DNA of 64,000 nucleotides, taken from NCBI RefSeq assembly GCF_001187845.1, contig NZ_CP012160.1, positions 3,036,501-3,100,500 on the forward strand. The letters are read 5' to 3'. A program made the translations under genes and the position numbers. The notes beneath the pieces were generated by a model, which did no database searches, had not been told where the DNA came from, and was given only the letters and a program-made list of their open reading frames with translations. Numbering within the stretch: the first letter of the stretch is position 1; every line of letters begins with the position of its first letter. Source of the DNA: Octadecabacter temperatus (lineage in GTDB: Bacteria > Pseudomonadota > Alphaproteobacteria > Rhodobacterales > Rhodobacteraceae). Shown here piece by piece: positions 7,639-16,630 of the stretch.

Positions 7639-8413
7639 CCCGATAAAAACCCGACGCGAAGGCGCTATCCTCGAAGTCACGCTAGATCGCCCCAAAGCAA
7701 ATGCGATCGATCTACAAACCAGCCGCATAATGGGCGAAGTCTTTGCCGACTTTCGCGATGATCCCGAATTGCGCGTCGCCATCCTGACGGGTGCTGGGGA
7801 AAAGTTTTTCTGCCCTGGCTGGGATTTGAAGGCCGCTGCTGACGGCGATGCGGTTGATGGTGACTACGGCATCGGTGGTTTTGGCGGTCTGCAAGAACTG
7901 CGGGACATGAACAAACCGGTTATCGCAGCTGTGAACGGCATTTGCTGTGGTGGTGGGTTAGAATTGGCGCTTTCAGCCGACATCATTCTTGCGGCCGACC
8001 ATGCAACGTTTGCATTGCCCGAAATTCGTTCTGGAACCGTTGCGGATGCGGCGTCTGTTAAGCTTCCCAAGCGCATTCCTTATCACATCGCGATGGAACT
8101 TCTGCTCACAGGCCGTTGGTTTGATACCGACGAAGCGCTGAATTGGGGTCTTATCAACCACGTTCACCCAGCAGGCGACCTGATGGCACAAGCATGGGAC
8201 ATGGCGCGCCTTTTGGCGTCCGGCCCACCACTGGTCTATGCCGCAATCAAAGAAGTCGTGCGCGACGCCGAGGATTCAAAGTTCCAAGACGCAATGAACC
8301 GCATCACAAAGCGGCAGCTAGGATCGATAGATCGACTCTATTCCAGCGAAGATCAGCTTGAAGGCGCAAAAGCGTTTGCCGAAAAACGTGACCCCGTCTG
8401 GAAAGGCCGCTAG
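7631..8413 (+). CDS. caiD: Carnitinyl-CoA dehydratase/crotonobetainyl-CoA hydratase-like protein
   Basis: This encodes 260 residues of the enoyl-CoA hydratase superfamily. It resembles E. coli CaiD from end to end by eye, including TLDRPKANAID near residue 17, GAGEKFF near 54, and the last residues AFAEKRDPVWKGR. The two glutamates used in CaiD catalysis fall at the same numbers, Glu111 (GGGLELALSAD) and Glu131 (FALPEI). The following segment, normally LGIVPDSGG, reads SGTVADAAS here, which may alter substrate choice. Its start overlaps the CoA synthetase by 8 bases. The stop directly abuts the convergent aroQ stop. The context suggests conversion of crotonobetainyl-type CoA esters, but another branched or short enoyl-CoA remains possible. 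Confidence 0.85.
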   Translation: MTNPIKTRREGAILEVTLDRPKANAIDLQTSRIMGEVFADFRDDPELRVAILTGAGEKFFCPGWDLKAAADGDAVDGDYGIGGFGGLQELRDMNKPVIAAVNGICCGGGLELALSADIILAADHATFALPEIRSGTVADAASVKLPKRIPYHIAMELLLTGRWFDTDEALNWGLINHVHPAGDLMAQAWDMARLLASGPPLVYAAIKEVVRDAEDSKFQDAMNRITKRQLGSIDRLYSSEDQLEGAKAFAEKRDPVWKGR

Positions 8414-8845
8414 CTACAGGCGTTCCGCCAGCATCCTCAACGCTTGCTGGTATCCGTCAACACCTTGCCCGATGATAACCTCGTCCGAGCGATAGGACAC
8501 AAACGAATGGTGCCGAAACTCTTCGCGTTTGTGGATGTCTGAGATGTGTACCTCGATCACAGGCCCATCAAACATGTTCAGCGCATCCAATATCGCGACA
8601 GAGGTGTGCGTGTAGGCGGCAGGATTAATCACGATTCCAGCCACGTCTGCCCGCGCACCTTGAATCCAATCGACCAGTTGCCCTTCATGGTTTGACTGTA
8701 AGCACGTCACGTCAAATCCCAACGTTGTGCCCAGCGCGACCGCATCGCGTTCCACGTCGGCCAATGTCGCGTGACCGTAAAGCTCCGGCTGGCGCGTGCC
8801 CAGAAGGTTCAAGTTCGGCCCGTTGAGAAGAAGGATCTGTTTCAT
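8414..8845 (-). CDS. aroQ: 3-dehydroquinate dehydratase, type II
   Basis: This encodes 143 residues, matching the small dodecameric type II enzyme (EC 4.2.1.10) that dehydrates 3-dehydroquinate in the shikimate pathway. [20 protein letters not shown] at residues 5-24 carries the flexible loop with the catalytic Arg and Tyr. [12 protein letters not shown] is near 50, [13 protein letters not shown] near 74 and [17 protein letters not shown] near 97. All key motifs are intact. It is convergent and contiguous with caiD. The leader has TTAGG-type weak SD. Confidence 0.95.
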   Translation of the reverse strand: MKQILLLNGPNLNLLGTRQPELYGHATLADVERDAVALGTTLGFDVTCLQSNHEGQLVDWIQGARADVAGIVINPAAYTHTSVAILDALNMFDGPVIEVHISDIHKREEFRHHSFVSYRSDEVIIGQGVDGYQQALRMLAERL

Positions 8846-8883
8846 GGCGCGACCTAACGAAATTGAGAGTGAGTTAGCAAGGT

Positions 8884-9504
8884 TCAGGCTTTGCTAAATA
8901 TCAAAAGTCGCGCAATGTCGTAGCGATGCGACAGGTCAGCCTTGTCGCTATAAATGCGTACATCCTCATATGCGAAGTCAGTTATATCCGACTCGACTTC
9001 ATCCAACAGCGCGCTGAAGCCGGCGCTTTCAAAGTGTTTCGCGTTCACGGAAATCACAAACAAACACCCCGTTTCCGCGACTTCGAGCAAGGGTGGAATG
9101 CCGTCGGGCCCCACGTGCCCCATCGTGAACGTTCCAGCACTAATGATCCCACGATATGGCCCAATCGAAAGCGATTTAGTGACATCCCCAGCGATCGTAT
9201 CACGATAGACACCTTTGGACTTCGCAACGCTCAGCATCTCATCAGACAGATCAAGCGCATCAATCGGTCCAACACCTGCTGCGAGTAACCCCTCACCAAC
9301 AAGCCCCGTACCCGCGCCAACATCCAGAACGGGACCTTCCCCGCCGGCGGCCGTGAACACCCTCACCACTTCGCGCGGCGACAGATACCCCTGCGCCTCG
9401 CCAAAGTCGCTGTCATAAGTTTCCGCCCATTCCGCATAAAGGCGCTTGGCTTCTTCGGGCGTGTTCAACGCATATGCGCTTTCTAGATCCGGTTCATCTG
9501 ACAT
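8884..9504 (-). CDS. Class I SAM-dependent methyltransferase
   Basis: This encodes 206 residues with the SAM-binding motif [17 protein letters not shown] at about residues 59-74 and the acidic end of strand beta-2 at [11 protein letters not shown]. It belongs to the seven-beta-strand methyltransferases of the Methyltransf_11/25 type. The N-terminal segment ([15 protein letters not shown]) is common in small-molecule methyltransferases. The substrate is not deducible. It lies 38 bases upstream of aroQ on the same strand and may be co-transcribed with it. Confidence 0.85.
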   Translation of the reverse strand: MSDEPDLESAYALNTPEEAKRLYAEWAETYDSDFGEAQGYLSPREVVRVFTAAGGEGPVLDVGAGTGLVGEGLLAAGVGPIDALDLSDEMLSVAKSKGVYRDTIAGDVTKSLSIGPYRGIISAGTFTMGHVGPDGIPPLLEVAETGCLFVISVNAKHFESAGFSALLDEVESDITDFAYEDVRIYSDKADLSHRYDIARLLIFSKA

Positions 9505-9557
9505 GAAATGAACCTAACACACCTTGCACCGCGACGCAGCCTGCGCCACGAAAGGGC

Positions 9558-10415
9558 ATGACAAAAACACTTCTCTCATTTGGCCACGGTTATTCAGCGC
9601 AGGCGCTTTCTGCGCTTCTGCCGGACGATTGGCGCATCATCGGCACCACCCGTAGCGAGGACAAAGCTGCTTCATTGATGAGCGGCGGGATTGAGCCGCG
9701 TATTTGGCCCGGTGCCGACCTTACCCCCGCCCTCAACGCCGCGACGCACCTCCTTATTTCTGCCGGACCTAGCGAGGCGGGTGATCCTGTTCTCAATGAG
9801 CTTCGCGCAGAAATCGCAGCGCGGCGGGATCAATTCGAATGGGTCGGTTACCTGTCGACCACCGGTGTTTATGGGGACCACAATGGTGGTTGGGTCGATG
9901 AAACGACCCCCCTCGCCCCGTCCACCAAACGTGGGCAAATGCGCGTGGATGCTGAAGCCGCGTGGCAATCCTTAGACCTGCCTTTGCATATCTTTCGCCT
10001 TGCCGGAATATACGGCCCGGGTCGCGGGCCATTCGCCAAGGTGCGCAATGGAACAGCACGGCGCATCATTAAACAGGGCCAAGTCTTCAGTCGGATTCAT
10101 GTCGAGGACATCGCGCAAATCCTTGCCGCATCTATCGCGAAACCAAACCCCGGTGCGATCTATAATCTATGCGACGATGACGCCGCCCCACCTGAAAATG
10201 TGATCGCCCACGCGGCTGAATTGCTTGGCATGCCAATCCCACCCGCACAGGATTTCGAAACTGCCGACATGACCCCAATGGCGCGCAGTTTTTATGCCGA
10301 GAGCAAGAAAGTCCGTAACGACCGAATTAAGTCCGAGCTTGGCATAACCCTGAAGTATCCTAACTACCGTGTTGGGCTTGCAGCACTGCTCGCTGCAGAT
10401 CAGAGAACCCAATAG
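9558..10415 (+). CDS. NAD(P)-dependent SDR/epimerase family protein (YeeZ-like)
   Basis: This encodes 285 residues of an extended short-chain dehydrogenase fold. The N-terminal dinucleotide-binding motif is the unusual SFGHGYSAQAL rather than GxxGxxG, as in YeeZ-like proteins. STTGVYGDHNGGWVDE at about residue 95-110 and the IYGPGRGPFAKVR segment near 153 match the NAD-dependent epimerase group. SRIHVEDIAQILAASI is near 177. The function is unknown, with possible roles in nucleotide-sugar or small-metabolite oxidoreduction. The ATG is preceded by AAAGGGC. The gene diverges from the methyltransferase. Confidence 0.75.
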   Translation: MTKTLLSFGHGYSAQALSALLPDDWRIIGTTRSEDKAASLMSGGIEPRIWPGADLTPALNAATHLLISAGPSEAGDPVLNELRAEIAARRDQFEWVGYLSTTGVYGDHNGGWVDETTPLAPSTKRGQMRVDAEAAWQSLDLPLHIFRLAGIYGPGRGPFAKVRNGTARRIIKQGQVFSRIHVEDIAQILAASIAKPNPGAIYNLCDDDAAPPENVIAHAAELLGMPIPPAQDFETADMTPMARSFYAESKKVRNDRIKSELGITLKYPNYRVGLAALLAADQRTQ

Positions 10416-10461
10416 GCCCACTTGCCCTTGAGTCACTCAATTGCGATATGCAGGACAAGCA

Positions 10462-11241
10462 ATGAGGACGCCCATGACACTTCGTGAAAAGACCGCCGCT
10501 TTCATCGACTCGCCGAGGTTTCGCAACTTCATCATCGGCGTCATCGTTTTCAATGCGGTGATCCTTGGTCTGGAAACGTCCAAGCCCCTAATGGCAGCCG
10601 TCGGACCCTTCATTCACGCCCTCGACGTGATCTGCCTCTACATCTTCGTCGTAGAGATCGTCTTGAAACTCTTTGCGCACCACTTTCGGTTCTTCAAATC
10701 CGGTTGGAATATCTTCGATTTTATCATCGTCGGAATCGCGCTGGTTCCGGCCGCGCAATCCATGTCGGTACTACGTGCATTGCGTATCCTGCGGGTGCTA
10801 CGGATCATTTCAGCAACGCCAAGCCTACGCCGCGTTGTTGAAGGTTTTCTAAAGGCGCTACCAGGAATGGGCAGCGTCTTTATTCTCATGTCGCTGATCT
10901 TCTACATCGGCGCTGTCATGGCAACGAAACTGTTTGGCGACAGCTTCCCAGACTGGTTTGGCACATTGGGCGCGTCCGGTTATTCGCTGTTCCAGATCAT
11001 GACGCTGGAAAGCTGGTCCATGGGCATCGTGCGCCCCGTGATGGAAGTTTACGAATATGCGTGGGCGTTCTTCGTCCCCTTCATCATGGTGACAACCTTC
11101 GCCGTGGTGAACCTGTTGGTCGGCTTGATCGTAAACTCAATGTCCGAAACAGCGTCCGAGGAATCCAACGCCGCAACAGACAGCTACCGTGATGAGGTTT
11201 TGGCCCGCCTAGAAGCTATCGAGAAACGTTTGCCGAAATAG
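10462..11241 (+). CDS. Prokaryotic voltage-gated sodium channel (NaChBac/NavMs family)
   Basis: This encodes 259 residues with six membrane helices, forming a homotetrameric ion channel in the inner membrane. The S4 voltage sensor near residues 102-124 has arginines every third position (SVLRALRILRVLRI, Arg105, 108, 111, 114). The pore loop carries the filter TLESWSMG at 181-188, the TLESW type that makes bacterial Nav channels sodium selective and distinct from the GYG of potassium channels. A short C-terminal coiled coil (about 241-259) fits the tetramerisation bundle. By eye it is strongly similar to the Magnetococcus NavMs channel. Starts at 10462 and 10474 are both possible (AGGA at 6 bases or GAGGA at 5). 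The stop is 3 bases from the convergent dxs stop. Confidence 0.88.
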   Translation: MRTPMTLREKTAAFIDSPRFRNFIIGVIVFNAVILGLETSKPLMAAVGPFIHALDVICLYIFVVEIVLKLFAHHFRFFKSGWNIFDFIIVGIALVPAAQSMSVLRALRILRVLRIISATPSLRRVVEGFLKALPGMGSVFILMSLIFYIGAVMATKLFGDSFPDWFGTLGASGYSLFQIMTLESWSMGIVRPVMEVYEYAWAFFVPFIMVTTFAVVNLLVGLIVNSMSETASEESNAATDSYRDEVLARLEAIEKRLPK

Positions 11242-11244
11242 CAA

Positions 11245-13152
11245 TCAGGCGCGTTTACCGATCACATCAACGCCCATCACGTCCAACACTTTCGCCTCGA
11301 TTTGCTCTGCGTTCATGCCAGCAACTTCATACATGTCGCGCGGTCCAGCCTGATCAATAAAGATGTCCGGCAATACCATCGAGCGGAACTTTAGCCCATG
11401 ATCAAACACACCTTCATCCGCCAACAACTGCGCCACATGTGAGCCGAACCCACCAACAGCGCCCTCTTCTACGGTAATCAATGCGTCGTGGTCAGCGGCA
11501 AGCTTAAGGATCATATCGCGGTCCAGCGGCTTGGCAAAACGTGCATCAGCGACCGTCGGCGTAATGCCTTTGGCTGTCAGCGCCTCACAGGCCTTTTCAA
11601 CCTCCTGCAGGCGTGTCCCGAAGGATAGGATCGCAACGCGCGCGCCCTCACGGATCATCCGCCCTTTGCCGATTTCAAGCGGCACCGCATCATCAGGAAT
11701 TTCGACACCAACACCTTCGCCGCGTGGAAAGCGAAACGCGATAGGGCCATCGTCATGCGCCACGGCAGTCGCAACCATGCGCACCAACTCAGCCTCATCT
11801 GCGGCGGCCATTACGACGAACCCGGGAAGGTTGCTCAGAAACGCGACATCAAACGATCCCGCGTGGGTCGCACCATCCGCGCCAACCAGCCCAGCGCGAT
11901 CAATCGCAAAGCGAACAGGCAAACGTTGGATCGCAACATCATGCACGATTTGGTCATAGCCACGCTGCAAGAACGTGGAATACAGCGTGCAAAACGGTTT
12001 CATTCCACCAGCCGCAAGGCCTGCACAAAACGTCACCGCGTGCTGTTCGGCAATCCCGACATCAAAACAACGGCTGGTAAAACGGCTCATGAAACGGTCA
12101 AGCCCTGTGCCATCCGGCATCGCAGCTGTCACCGCAACGACCTTGTCGTCTTTGGTCGCTTCCTTAATCAGGCTTTCCGCGAACACAGACGTGTAGGACG
12201 GAGCATTGCTAGGCGTCTTTTTCTGCTCTCCCGTGACCACATCAAACTTCGCCGTGGCATGACCACGGTCTGCACGGTGCTCAGCGTAGCCCTTACCCTT
12301 TTTGGTAATCGCATGGATCAAGATCGGCCCCGTTGCACGGGTTTTCACGGTACGCAAAACCGACAACAGCTGTTCCATATCGTGACCATCAATCGGCCCT
12401 ACATAAGAAAAACCAAGTTCTTCAAACAACGTCCCACCGACGGTCATACCCTTCAGCATTTCCTTGGCACGCCGCGCACCCTCTTGGAACGGTTCAGGCA
12501 GAAACGAGACAGCACCCTTGGCCGCTGCCTTGAATTCTTGAAACGGATTACCCGCATAAAGTCGCGACAAATACGAAGACATCGCGCCAACAGGCGGTGC
12601 AATCGACATCTCGTTATCGTTCAAAATGACGATCAGACGCTTGTTCAGATGCCCCGCGTTATTCATCGCTTCATACGCCATGCCCGCAGACATCGACCCA
12701 TCACCAATCACGGCAATCGCATCACCACCCTCGCCCCCAAGATCACGCGCAACGGCGAACCCCAAAGCAGCAGAAATAGACGTACTGGAATGCGCCGCGC
12801 CAAAGCAATCATACGGGGACTCAGATCGTTTCGTGAAACCTGACAACCCATCTTTCTGGCGCAACGTGCGGATACGATCCCGTCGCCCCGTCAGAATTTT
12901 ATGCGGGTAACACTGGTGCGAGACATCCCAAACGATCTTGTCCTTGGGCGCTTCAAACACCGCATGCAACGCAACCGTCAGCTCAACCACACCAAGGCCT
13001 GCACCCAAATGCCCACCCGTTTCGGACACAGCCGAAATCGTCTCCGTCCGCAATTCATCGGCAAGCGTGCTCAGTTGTGCATCGCTCAGCCCATTTAGGT
13101 CGCTGGGCAGATCAACTTGATCCAACAGGGGTGTCTTGGGTCTCTCAGCCAT
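11245..13152 (-). CDS. dxs: 1-deoxy-D-xylulose-5-phosphate synthase
   Basis: This encodes 635 residues, the family's standard size. DXS (EC 2.2.1.7) condenses pyruvate and glyceraldehyde 3-phosphate with thiamine diphosphate, the first step of the MEP isoprenoid pathway. [15 protein letters not shown] is near residue 77. The TPP motif starts at [18 protein letters not shown] near 147, and [12 protein letters not shown] of the transketolase pyrimidine domain is near 370. RFPRGEGVG is near 474. AAGGAGA sits 8 bases before the ATG. The gene follows ispA by 13 bases, so the block ispA-dxs works in isoprenoid supply (quinones, carotenoids or bacteriochlorophyll, undecaprenyl). Confidence 0.97.
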   Translation of the reverse strand: MAERPKTPLLDQVDLPSDLNGLSDAQLSTLADELRTETISAVSETGGHLGAGLGVVELTVALHAVFEAPKDKIVWDVSHQCYPHKILTGRRDRIRTLRQKDGLSGFTKRSESPYDCFGAAHSSTSISAALGFAVARDLGGEGGDAIAVIGDGSMSAGMAYEAMNNAGHLNKRLIVILNDNEMSIAPPVGAMSSYLSRLYAGNPFQEFKAAAKGAVSFLPEPFQEGARRAKEMLKGMTVGGTLFEELGFSYVGPIDGHDMEQLLSVLRTVKTRATGPILIHAITKKGKGYAEHRADRGHATAKFDVVTGEQKKTPSNAPSYTSVFAESLIKEATKDDKVVAVTAAMPDGTGLDRFMSRFTSRCFDVGIAEQHAVTFCAGLAAGGMKPFCTLYSTFLQRGYDQIVHDVAIQRLPVRFAIDRAGLVGADGATHAGSFDVAFLSNLPGFVVMAAADEAELVRMVATAVAHDDGPIAFRFPRGEGVGVEIPDDAVPLEIGKGRMIREGARVAILSFGTRLQEVEKACEALTAKGITPTVADARFAKPLDRDMILKLAADHDALITVEEGAVGGFGSHVAQLLADEGVFDHGLKFRSMVLPDIFIDQAGPRDMYEVAGMNAEQIEAKVLDVMGVDVIGKRA

Positions 13153-13165
13153 AACTGGCGTCTCC

Positions 13166-14044
13166 TTAGTGCGTGCGGTTTACGACAAACCGCGCCGCCT
13201 CTTTCAGCGTTTCCGCGTCATCACCATAATTACTTAACGCATCACAGGCTGATTCCACCAACTCATCTGCGCGGCGTTTCGCCCCATCTAGCCCCAAAAG
13301 GGAAACAAACGTGGCCTTACCGGCATTTTCGTCTTTCCCGACAGCTTTGCCAACCGTGGCTTCATCACCGGTCACATCCAAAATGTCATCCGCAATCTGA
13401 AACGCTTGGCCAAGCGCACGGCCATAGGTGCGCAATGGTCTGTCATCCGCCCCAACCATCATCGCACCAGCACCCGCTGCCCATTCAATCAACGCGCCCG
13501 TCTTGCCAGCCTGCAAACGTTCGATCTGCCGCAAATCAAACGGCTCGATCGCGGTCTCAGCTGCAATATCCAACGCCTGCCCACCAACCATTCCGTTTAT
13601 ACCTGCCCTGTCCGCCAGACTTGCGATTAACGTGACTTTGTGAGCCGCCTCAATCTCAGCAAATGTAATCATCTGAAACGCCAAAGCCTGCAACGCGTCT
13701 CCTGCCAAAACGGCAGTTGCCTCATCCCATTTGCGATGCACCGTTGGTTGGCCGCGCCGCAAGTCATCATCGTCCATGGACGGCAAATCATCATGAACCA
13801 ACGAATAGGCGTGAATGCATTCAATCGCTGCGGCGACTGGTTTGGCTCGATCTTCGTCGACACCATGCAATGCGGCCCCCTGCAACACCAGAAATCCGCG
13901 CAATGTCTTACCGCCACGTACGGCATGCAGCATCGCGTCTGCAATCGGTGTGTCCGCGAACTGTGCTTTCATACGCACACCCGCTTCAATCCCCGCAAAC
14001 GCAACATCACCAGCCCGCGCTAATGCCGACTTCAACTCAGCCAT
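13166..14044 (-). CDS. ispA: Polyprenyl synthetase, farnesyl/geranylgeranyl-type diphosphate synthase
   Basis: This encodes 292 residues from the ATG at 14044 ([13 protein letters not shown]). It is a trans-isoprenyl diphosphate synthase with the first aspartate-rich motif in [15 protein letters not shown] near residue 75-90 and the second in [12 protein letters not shown] near 213. These motifs chelate magnesium-diphosphate during chain elongation. The start is chosen because it overlaps the xseB stop by 8 bases and matches family N-termini. A longer reading from 14080 would be buried in xseB. The position between xseB and dxs is the classic bacterial arrangement and supports farnesyl diphosphate synthase. 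Confidence 0.93.
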   Translation of the reverse strand: MAELKSALARAGDVAFAGIEAGVRMKAQFADTPIADAMLHAVRGGKTLRGFLVLQGAALHGVDEDRAKPVAAAIECIHAYSLVHDDLPSMDDDDLRRGQPTVHRKWDEATAVLAGDALQALAFQMITFAEIEAAHKVTLIASLADRAGINGMVGGQALDIAAETAIEPFDLRQIERLQAGKTGALIEWAAGAGAMMVGADDRPLRTYGRALGQAFQIADDILDVTGDEATVGKAVGKDENAGKATFVSLLGLDGAKRRADELVESACDALSNYGDDAETLKEAARFVVNRTH

Positions 14045-14273
14045 CAAGCGGCGCCGTGCCAGTCGGTTTGCCGTCGCCATCCAACGTCAGCTTGGCAACC
14101 TTTTCTTCAGCGTCCTTCAGCTTGCCTTCGCAAAGCTTCTTCAACAGCGCCCCGCGTTCGTACAACGCGATGGACTCGTCTAGCGGAACTTCGCCCCGCT
14201 CCAACTTACCCACGACTTGCTCTAGCTCGCGCAGCGCGTCTTCAAAGCTCATATCTTGTACGTCTGCACTCAT
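14037..14273 (-). CDS. xseB: Exodeoxyribonuclease VII small subunit
   Basis: This encodes 78 residues. The core SFEDALRELEQVVGKLERGE at residues 9-28 and PLDESIALYERGALLKKLCE at 31-50 are the helical XseB hallmarks. The small subunit joins XseA to form the processive single-strand nuclease ExoVII. It overlaps the upstream deacetylase-like gene by 4 bases and ispA by 8 bases, so translation of the three is coupled. xseA is not in the window. Confidence 0.93.
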   Translation of the reverse strand: MSADVQDMSFEDALRELEQVVGKLERGEVPLDESIALYERGALLKKLCEGKLKDAEEKVAKLTLDGDGKPTGTAPLDG

Positions 14274-15193
14274 TGCGCCCGTTCCTTCAAAACATCTACG
14301 TGTGCGCGTGCCGAACGGCCCAGCGCCTCCAGATCATAACCACCCTCAAGTGCGGATACCACACGACCCTGACAGTGCTTATCTGCCAAATCACATATCT
14401 TACCTGTGACCCAGGCAAAATCATCTTCACGCAACTCCATACCAGCCAATGGATCATCGCTGTGTGCATCAAATCCGGCCGAGATCAGCAGAAGTTCAGG
14501 CTTAAACGCCTCAACACGCGGAAAGATATGAGCCTCCCACGCAGCGCGAAACGTTGCAGACCCACAACCATCTGGCAGCGGCACATTCACAACATTGCCA
14601 ACGCCTGTCTCATGCGCCGCACCTGTTCCCGGATAAAGCGGCATCTGATGGGATGAACAAAACAAAATCCGCGCGTCTTCTTCGACCAAGTCCTGCGTTC
14701 CGTTTCCGTGGTGCACATCGAAATCCAAGATCGCGACACGCTTGAGCCCGTGAAAATCCAGTGCGTGCTTGGCCGCTACGGCAACAGACCCGAAAAAACA
14801 AAACCCCATCGCCGTCTCACGCTCTGCGTGGTGCCCCGGTGGCCGCATTGCAGAAAACGCATTGCCAGCTTCACCAGACATCACCAGATCAACCGCCTTA
14901 ACAATACCACCCGCCGCGCGATACGCCGCTTCCAACGTGCCGACAGACATATGCGTATCCGCATCCAAAGACCGCCAGCCTTCAGATGGCGCTGTTGCCT
15001 TTATCGTATCAATGTGGCCCTTCGGATGGGCGCGCAACAAATCATCATCGGCCACCATCGGTGCCGTCACCCGCATCAAGTCCAAACCCTCAAGCGCGCC
15101 CAATACCGCATCCAACCGCGCCACCTGCTCGGGGTGCCCTTGCGGTGTCACATGGTCATAACACGCCTTATGCGTGATCAATGCCGTTGCCAA
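14270..15193 (-). CDS. Histone deacetylase-family (acetylpolyamine/acetoin-utilisation type) hydrolase
   Basis: This encodes about 307 residues of the arginase/deacetylase fold, a zinc amidohydrolase that removes acetyl groups from polyamines or lysines. The MRPPGHHAERE motif (two active-site histidines) lies near residue 130. ILDFDVHHGNGTQD, with zinc-binding Asp and His, is near 165-178, and SAGFDAHSDDPLAGM, with the third zinc ligand, is near 247. Only non-ATG starts are available: TTG at 15193 has AGGAG at 8 bases and gives a family-like N-terminus, while GTG at 15202 is the alternative. It heads the xseB-ispA-dxs run in roseobacters. Confidence 0.88.
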   Translation of the reverse strand: MATALITHKACYDHVTPQGHPEQVARLDAVLGALEGLDLMRVTAPMVADDDLLRAHPKGHIDTIKATAPSEGWRSLDADTHMSVGTLEAAYRAAGGIVKAVDLVMSGEAGNAFSAMRPPGHHAERETAMGFCFFGSVAVAAKHALDFHGLKRVAILDFDVHHGNGTQDLVEEDARILFCSSHQMPLYPGTGAAHETGVGNVVNVPLPDGCGSATFRAAWEAHIFPRVEAFKPELLLISAGFDAHSDDPLAGMELREDDFAWVTGKICDLADKHCQGRVVSALEGGYDLEALGRSARAHVDVLKERAQ

Positions 15194-15271
15194 AACGCAC
15201 ACTCCTATTTGCTTTTGTTTCCTAAATATCCCCGCCGGAGGTTCCTCAGCGTACCGCAGGCGCGAACGGCC

Positions 15272-15973
15272 CTAGTCTGGCGCGAGCATGTATCCGGCAC
15301 CGCGAACCGTCTGAAGATATCGCGGCTGTTTCGGGTCAGCTTCCAACTTGCGACGCAATCGCGTGATCTGAACATCGACCGCGCGCTCTTGCGCTTGCCC
15401 GCCGGACCGCCCGAGCCTGTCGACCATTTCCTCGCGGCTAATCGGCTCACCGGGGGTTGCCGCAAATATCTTCATCAGCTGCACCTCGGTCGCCGTTAAA
15501 CGCACCAAGTCCTCGCCTCGCCACATCTCGCCGCGTTCCATCTCATATCGAAGCGGTCCCAAATGCAGCACCTTCGGCAAAACAGTTTCAGCCTCACTTG
15601 GCGGCACACGACGCAGGATCGAATTGATCCGCAACAATAGCTCTTTGGGTTCAAACGGCTTGGCGAGGTAATCATCCGCCCCCGCCTCAAGCCCAGCGAT
15701 ACGATCGTCCGTTTCGGCTTTTGCCGTCAGCAACAAGATCGGCGTCTCACGATCGCGGCGCAGATCAGCGCACAGCGTCACGCCATCCTCACCAGGCATC
15801 ATCACATCGAGGACAATCAAATCAAAATCAAGCCCCGCCAAAATGCGCCTTGCGTGGGCAGCATCGCGCGCTGAAGTCACCAGAAATCCGCTACGAACAA
15901 GGTACTTCTGCAACAAAACGCGAATGCGTTCGTCGTCATCTACGATCAACAAGTGCGGCTGGTCGTTCTGCAT
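15272..15973 (-). CDS. petR: OmpR/PhoB-family response regulator PetR
   Basis: This encodes 233 residues with a receiver domain at 1-120 (acidic pocket DDDE at 12-15, phospho-acceptor Asp56 in LIVLDVMMPGEDG) and a C-terminal OmpR-type winged helix (about 135-230) ending in RLRRKLEADPKQPRYLQTVRG-like sequence. It begins 5 bases after petP. The MarR-plus-OmpR pair corresponds to petPR, first described beside the cytochrome bc1 genes of Rhodobacter capsulatus. Here petABC is not adjacent and no sensor kinase accompanies the regulator. Confidence 0.85.
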   Translation of the reverse strand: MQNDQPHLLIVDDDERIRVLLQKYLVRSGFLVTSARDAAHARRILAGLDFDLIVLDVMMPGEDGVTLCADLRRDRETPILLLTAKAETDDRIAGLEAGADDYLAKPFEPKELLLRINSILRRVPPSEAETVLPKVLHLGPLRYEMERGEMWRGEDLVRLTATEVQLMKIFAATPGEPISREEMVDRLGRSGGQAQERAVDVQITRLRRKLEADPKQPRYLQTVRGAGYMLAPD

Positions 15974-15978
15974 TCCAG

Positions 15979-16482
15979 TTATCCCTTCAACTCTATCAGC
16001 GCATCATATCGCTTGCGCATCTCATCATCCATCATTGCTTCTAGCACTTGCCGAAACCCTGTAACGGCTTCCGGCCCCGCAGCGCGATATGCCGTACGCA
16101 TCCTATCGCGTTGTGCGTCGGACAGCTTGCGCTCTAGATCTTCGCCAGCATCCGTCAGAAACAAATGCCGTTCCCGCTTGTCGCGCTTGCCAACTTCGTT
16201 GCGCACCAAACCATCCTCAACCAATGCACGCAACACACGGTTCAGCGACTGCTTTGTAACGCCAAGTATAGCGAGCAAATTGTTAACGGTTGTTCCCGGA
16301 CTTCGATGAATGAAATGCAAAGCACGGTGGTGTGCCCGTCCATAAGCCATATCCGCAAGGATACGATCAGGGTCCGCCGTGAAACCACGGTAGGCGAAGA
16401 ACATCGCTTCAATTCCCTTACGCAGCTGCTCATCCGTTAGGAACAACAACGCGTTTCCGCTTTCTCTGCCGCCACCTTCCAT
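15979..16482 (-). CDS. petP: MarR-family transcriptional regulator PetP
   Basis: This encodes 167 residues of the MarR winged-helix family. The recognition region TTVNNLLAILGVTKQSLNRVLRALVEDGLV lies at about residues 65-95. The wing is in RNEVGKRDKRERHLFLTDAG. The start at 16482 has AAGGAG at 6 bases; a GTG 15 bases earlier has no such site. It is directly followed by petR. A promoter that overlaps the divergent ilvE promoter lies just upstream, so self-binding could affect both. Confidence 0.85.
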   Translation of the reverse strand: MEGGGRESGNALLFLTDEQLRKGIEAMFFAYRGFTADPDRILADMAYGRAHHRALHFIHRSPGTTVNNLLAILGVTKQSLNRVLRALVEDGLVRNEVGKRDKRERHLFLTDAGEDLERKLSDAQRDRMRTAYRAAGPEAVTGFRQVLEAMMDDEMRKRYDALIELKG

Positions 16483-16507
16483 CGTACGCTCCTTCACATT
16501 TTGCCCA

Positions 16508-16553
16508 ATAATACGTCAGCTTTGTTGACATTCCAAGCAGCGAAAGGTATCGA
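16508..16553. promoter_or_regulatory. Overlapping divergent promoters for petP and ilvE
   Basis: Plus strand: TTGACA (16525-16530), 17-base spacer, TATCGA (16548-16553), 78 bases before ilvE. Minus strand: TTGGAA (16531-16536 read in reverse), 17-base spacer, TATTAT (16508-16513 read in reverse), 26 bases before the petP ATG. The two interlock, so only one polymerase can occupy the region at a time. Confidence 0.5.
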
Positions 16554-16630
16554 ATCGCAGGTTCTACGCAATAAAATGTCCACATCGGACCTAACAGCGT
16601 AATATTTGCAAATCTAGAGGAGGCTTACAC

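Noticed and set aside
11755..12843. Open frame of 362 codons opposite dxs
   Set aside because: Antisense to conserved dxs, rich in Arg/His/Gln, no homology-like motif.
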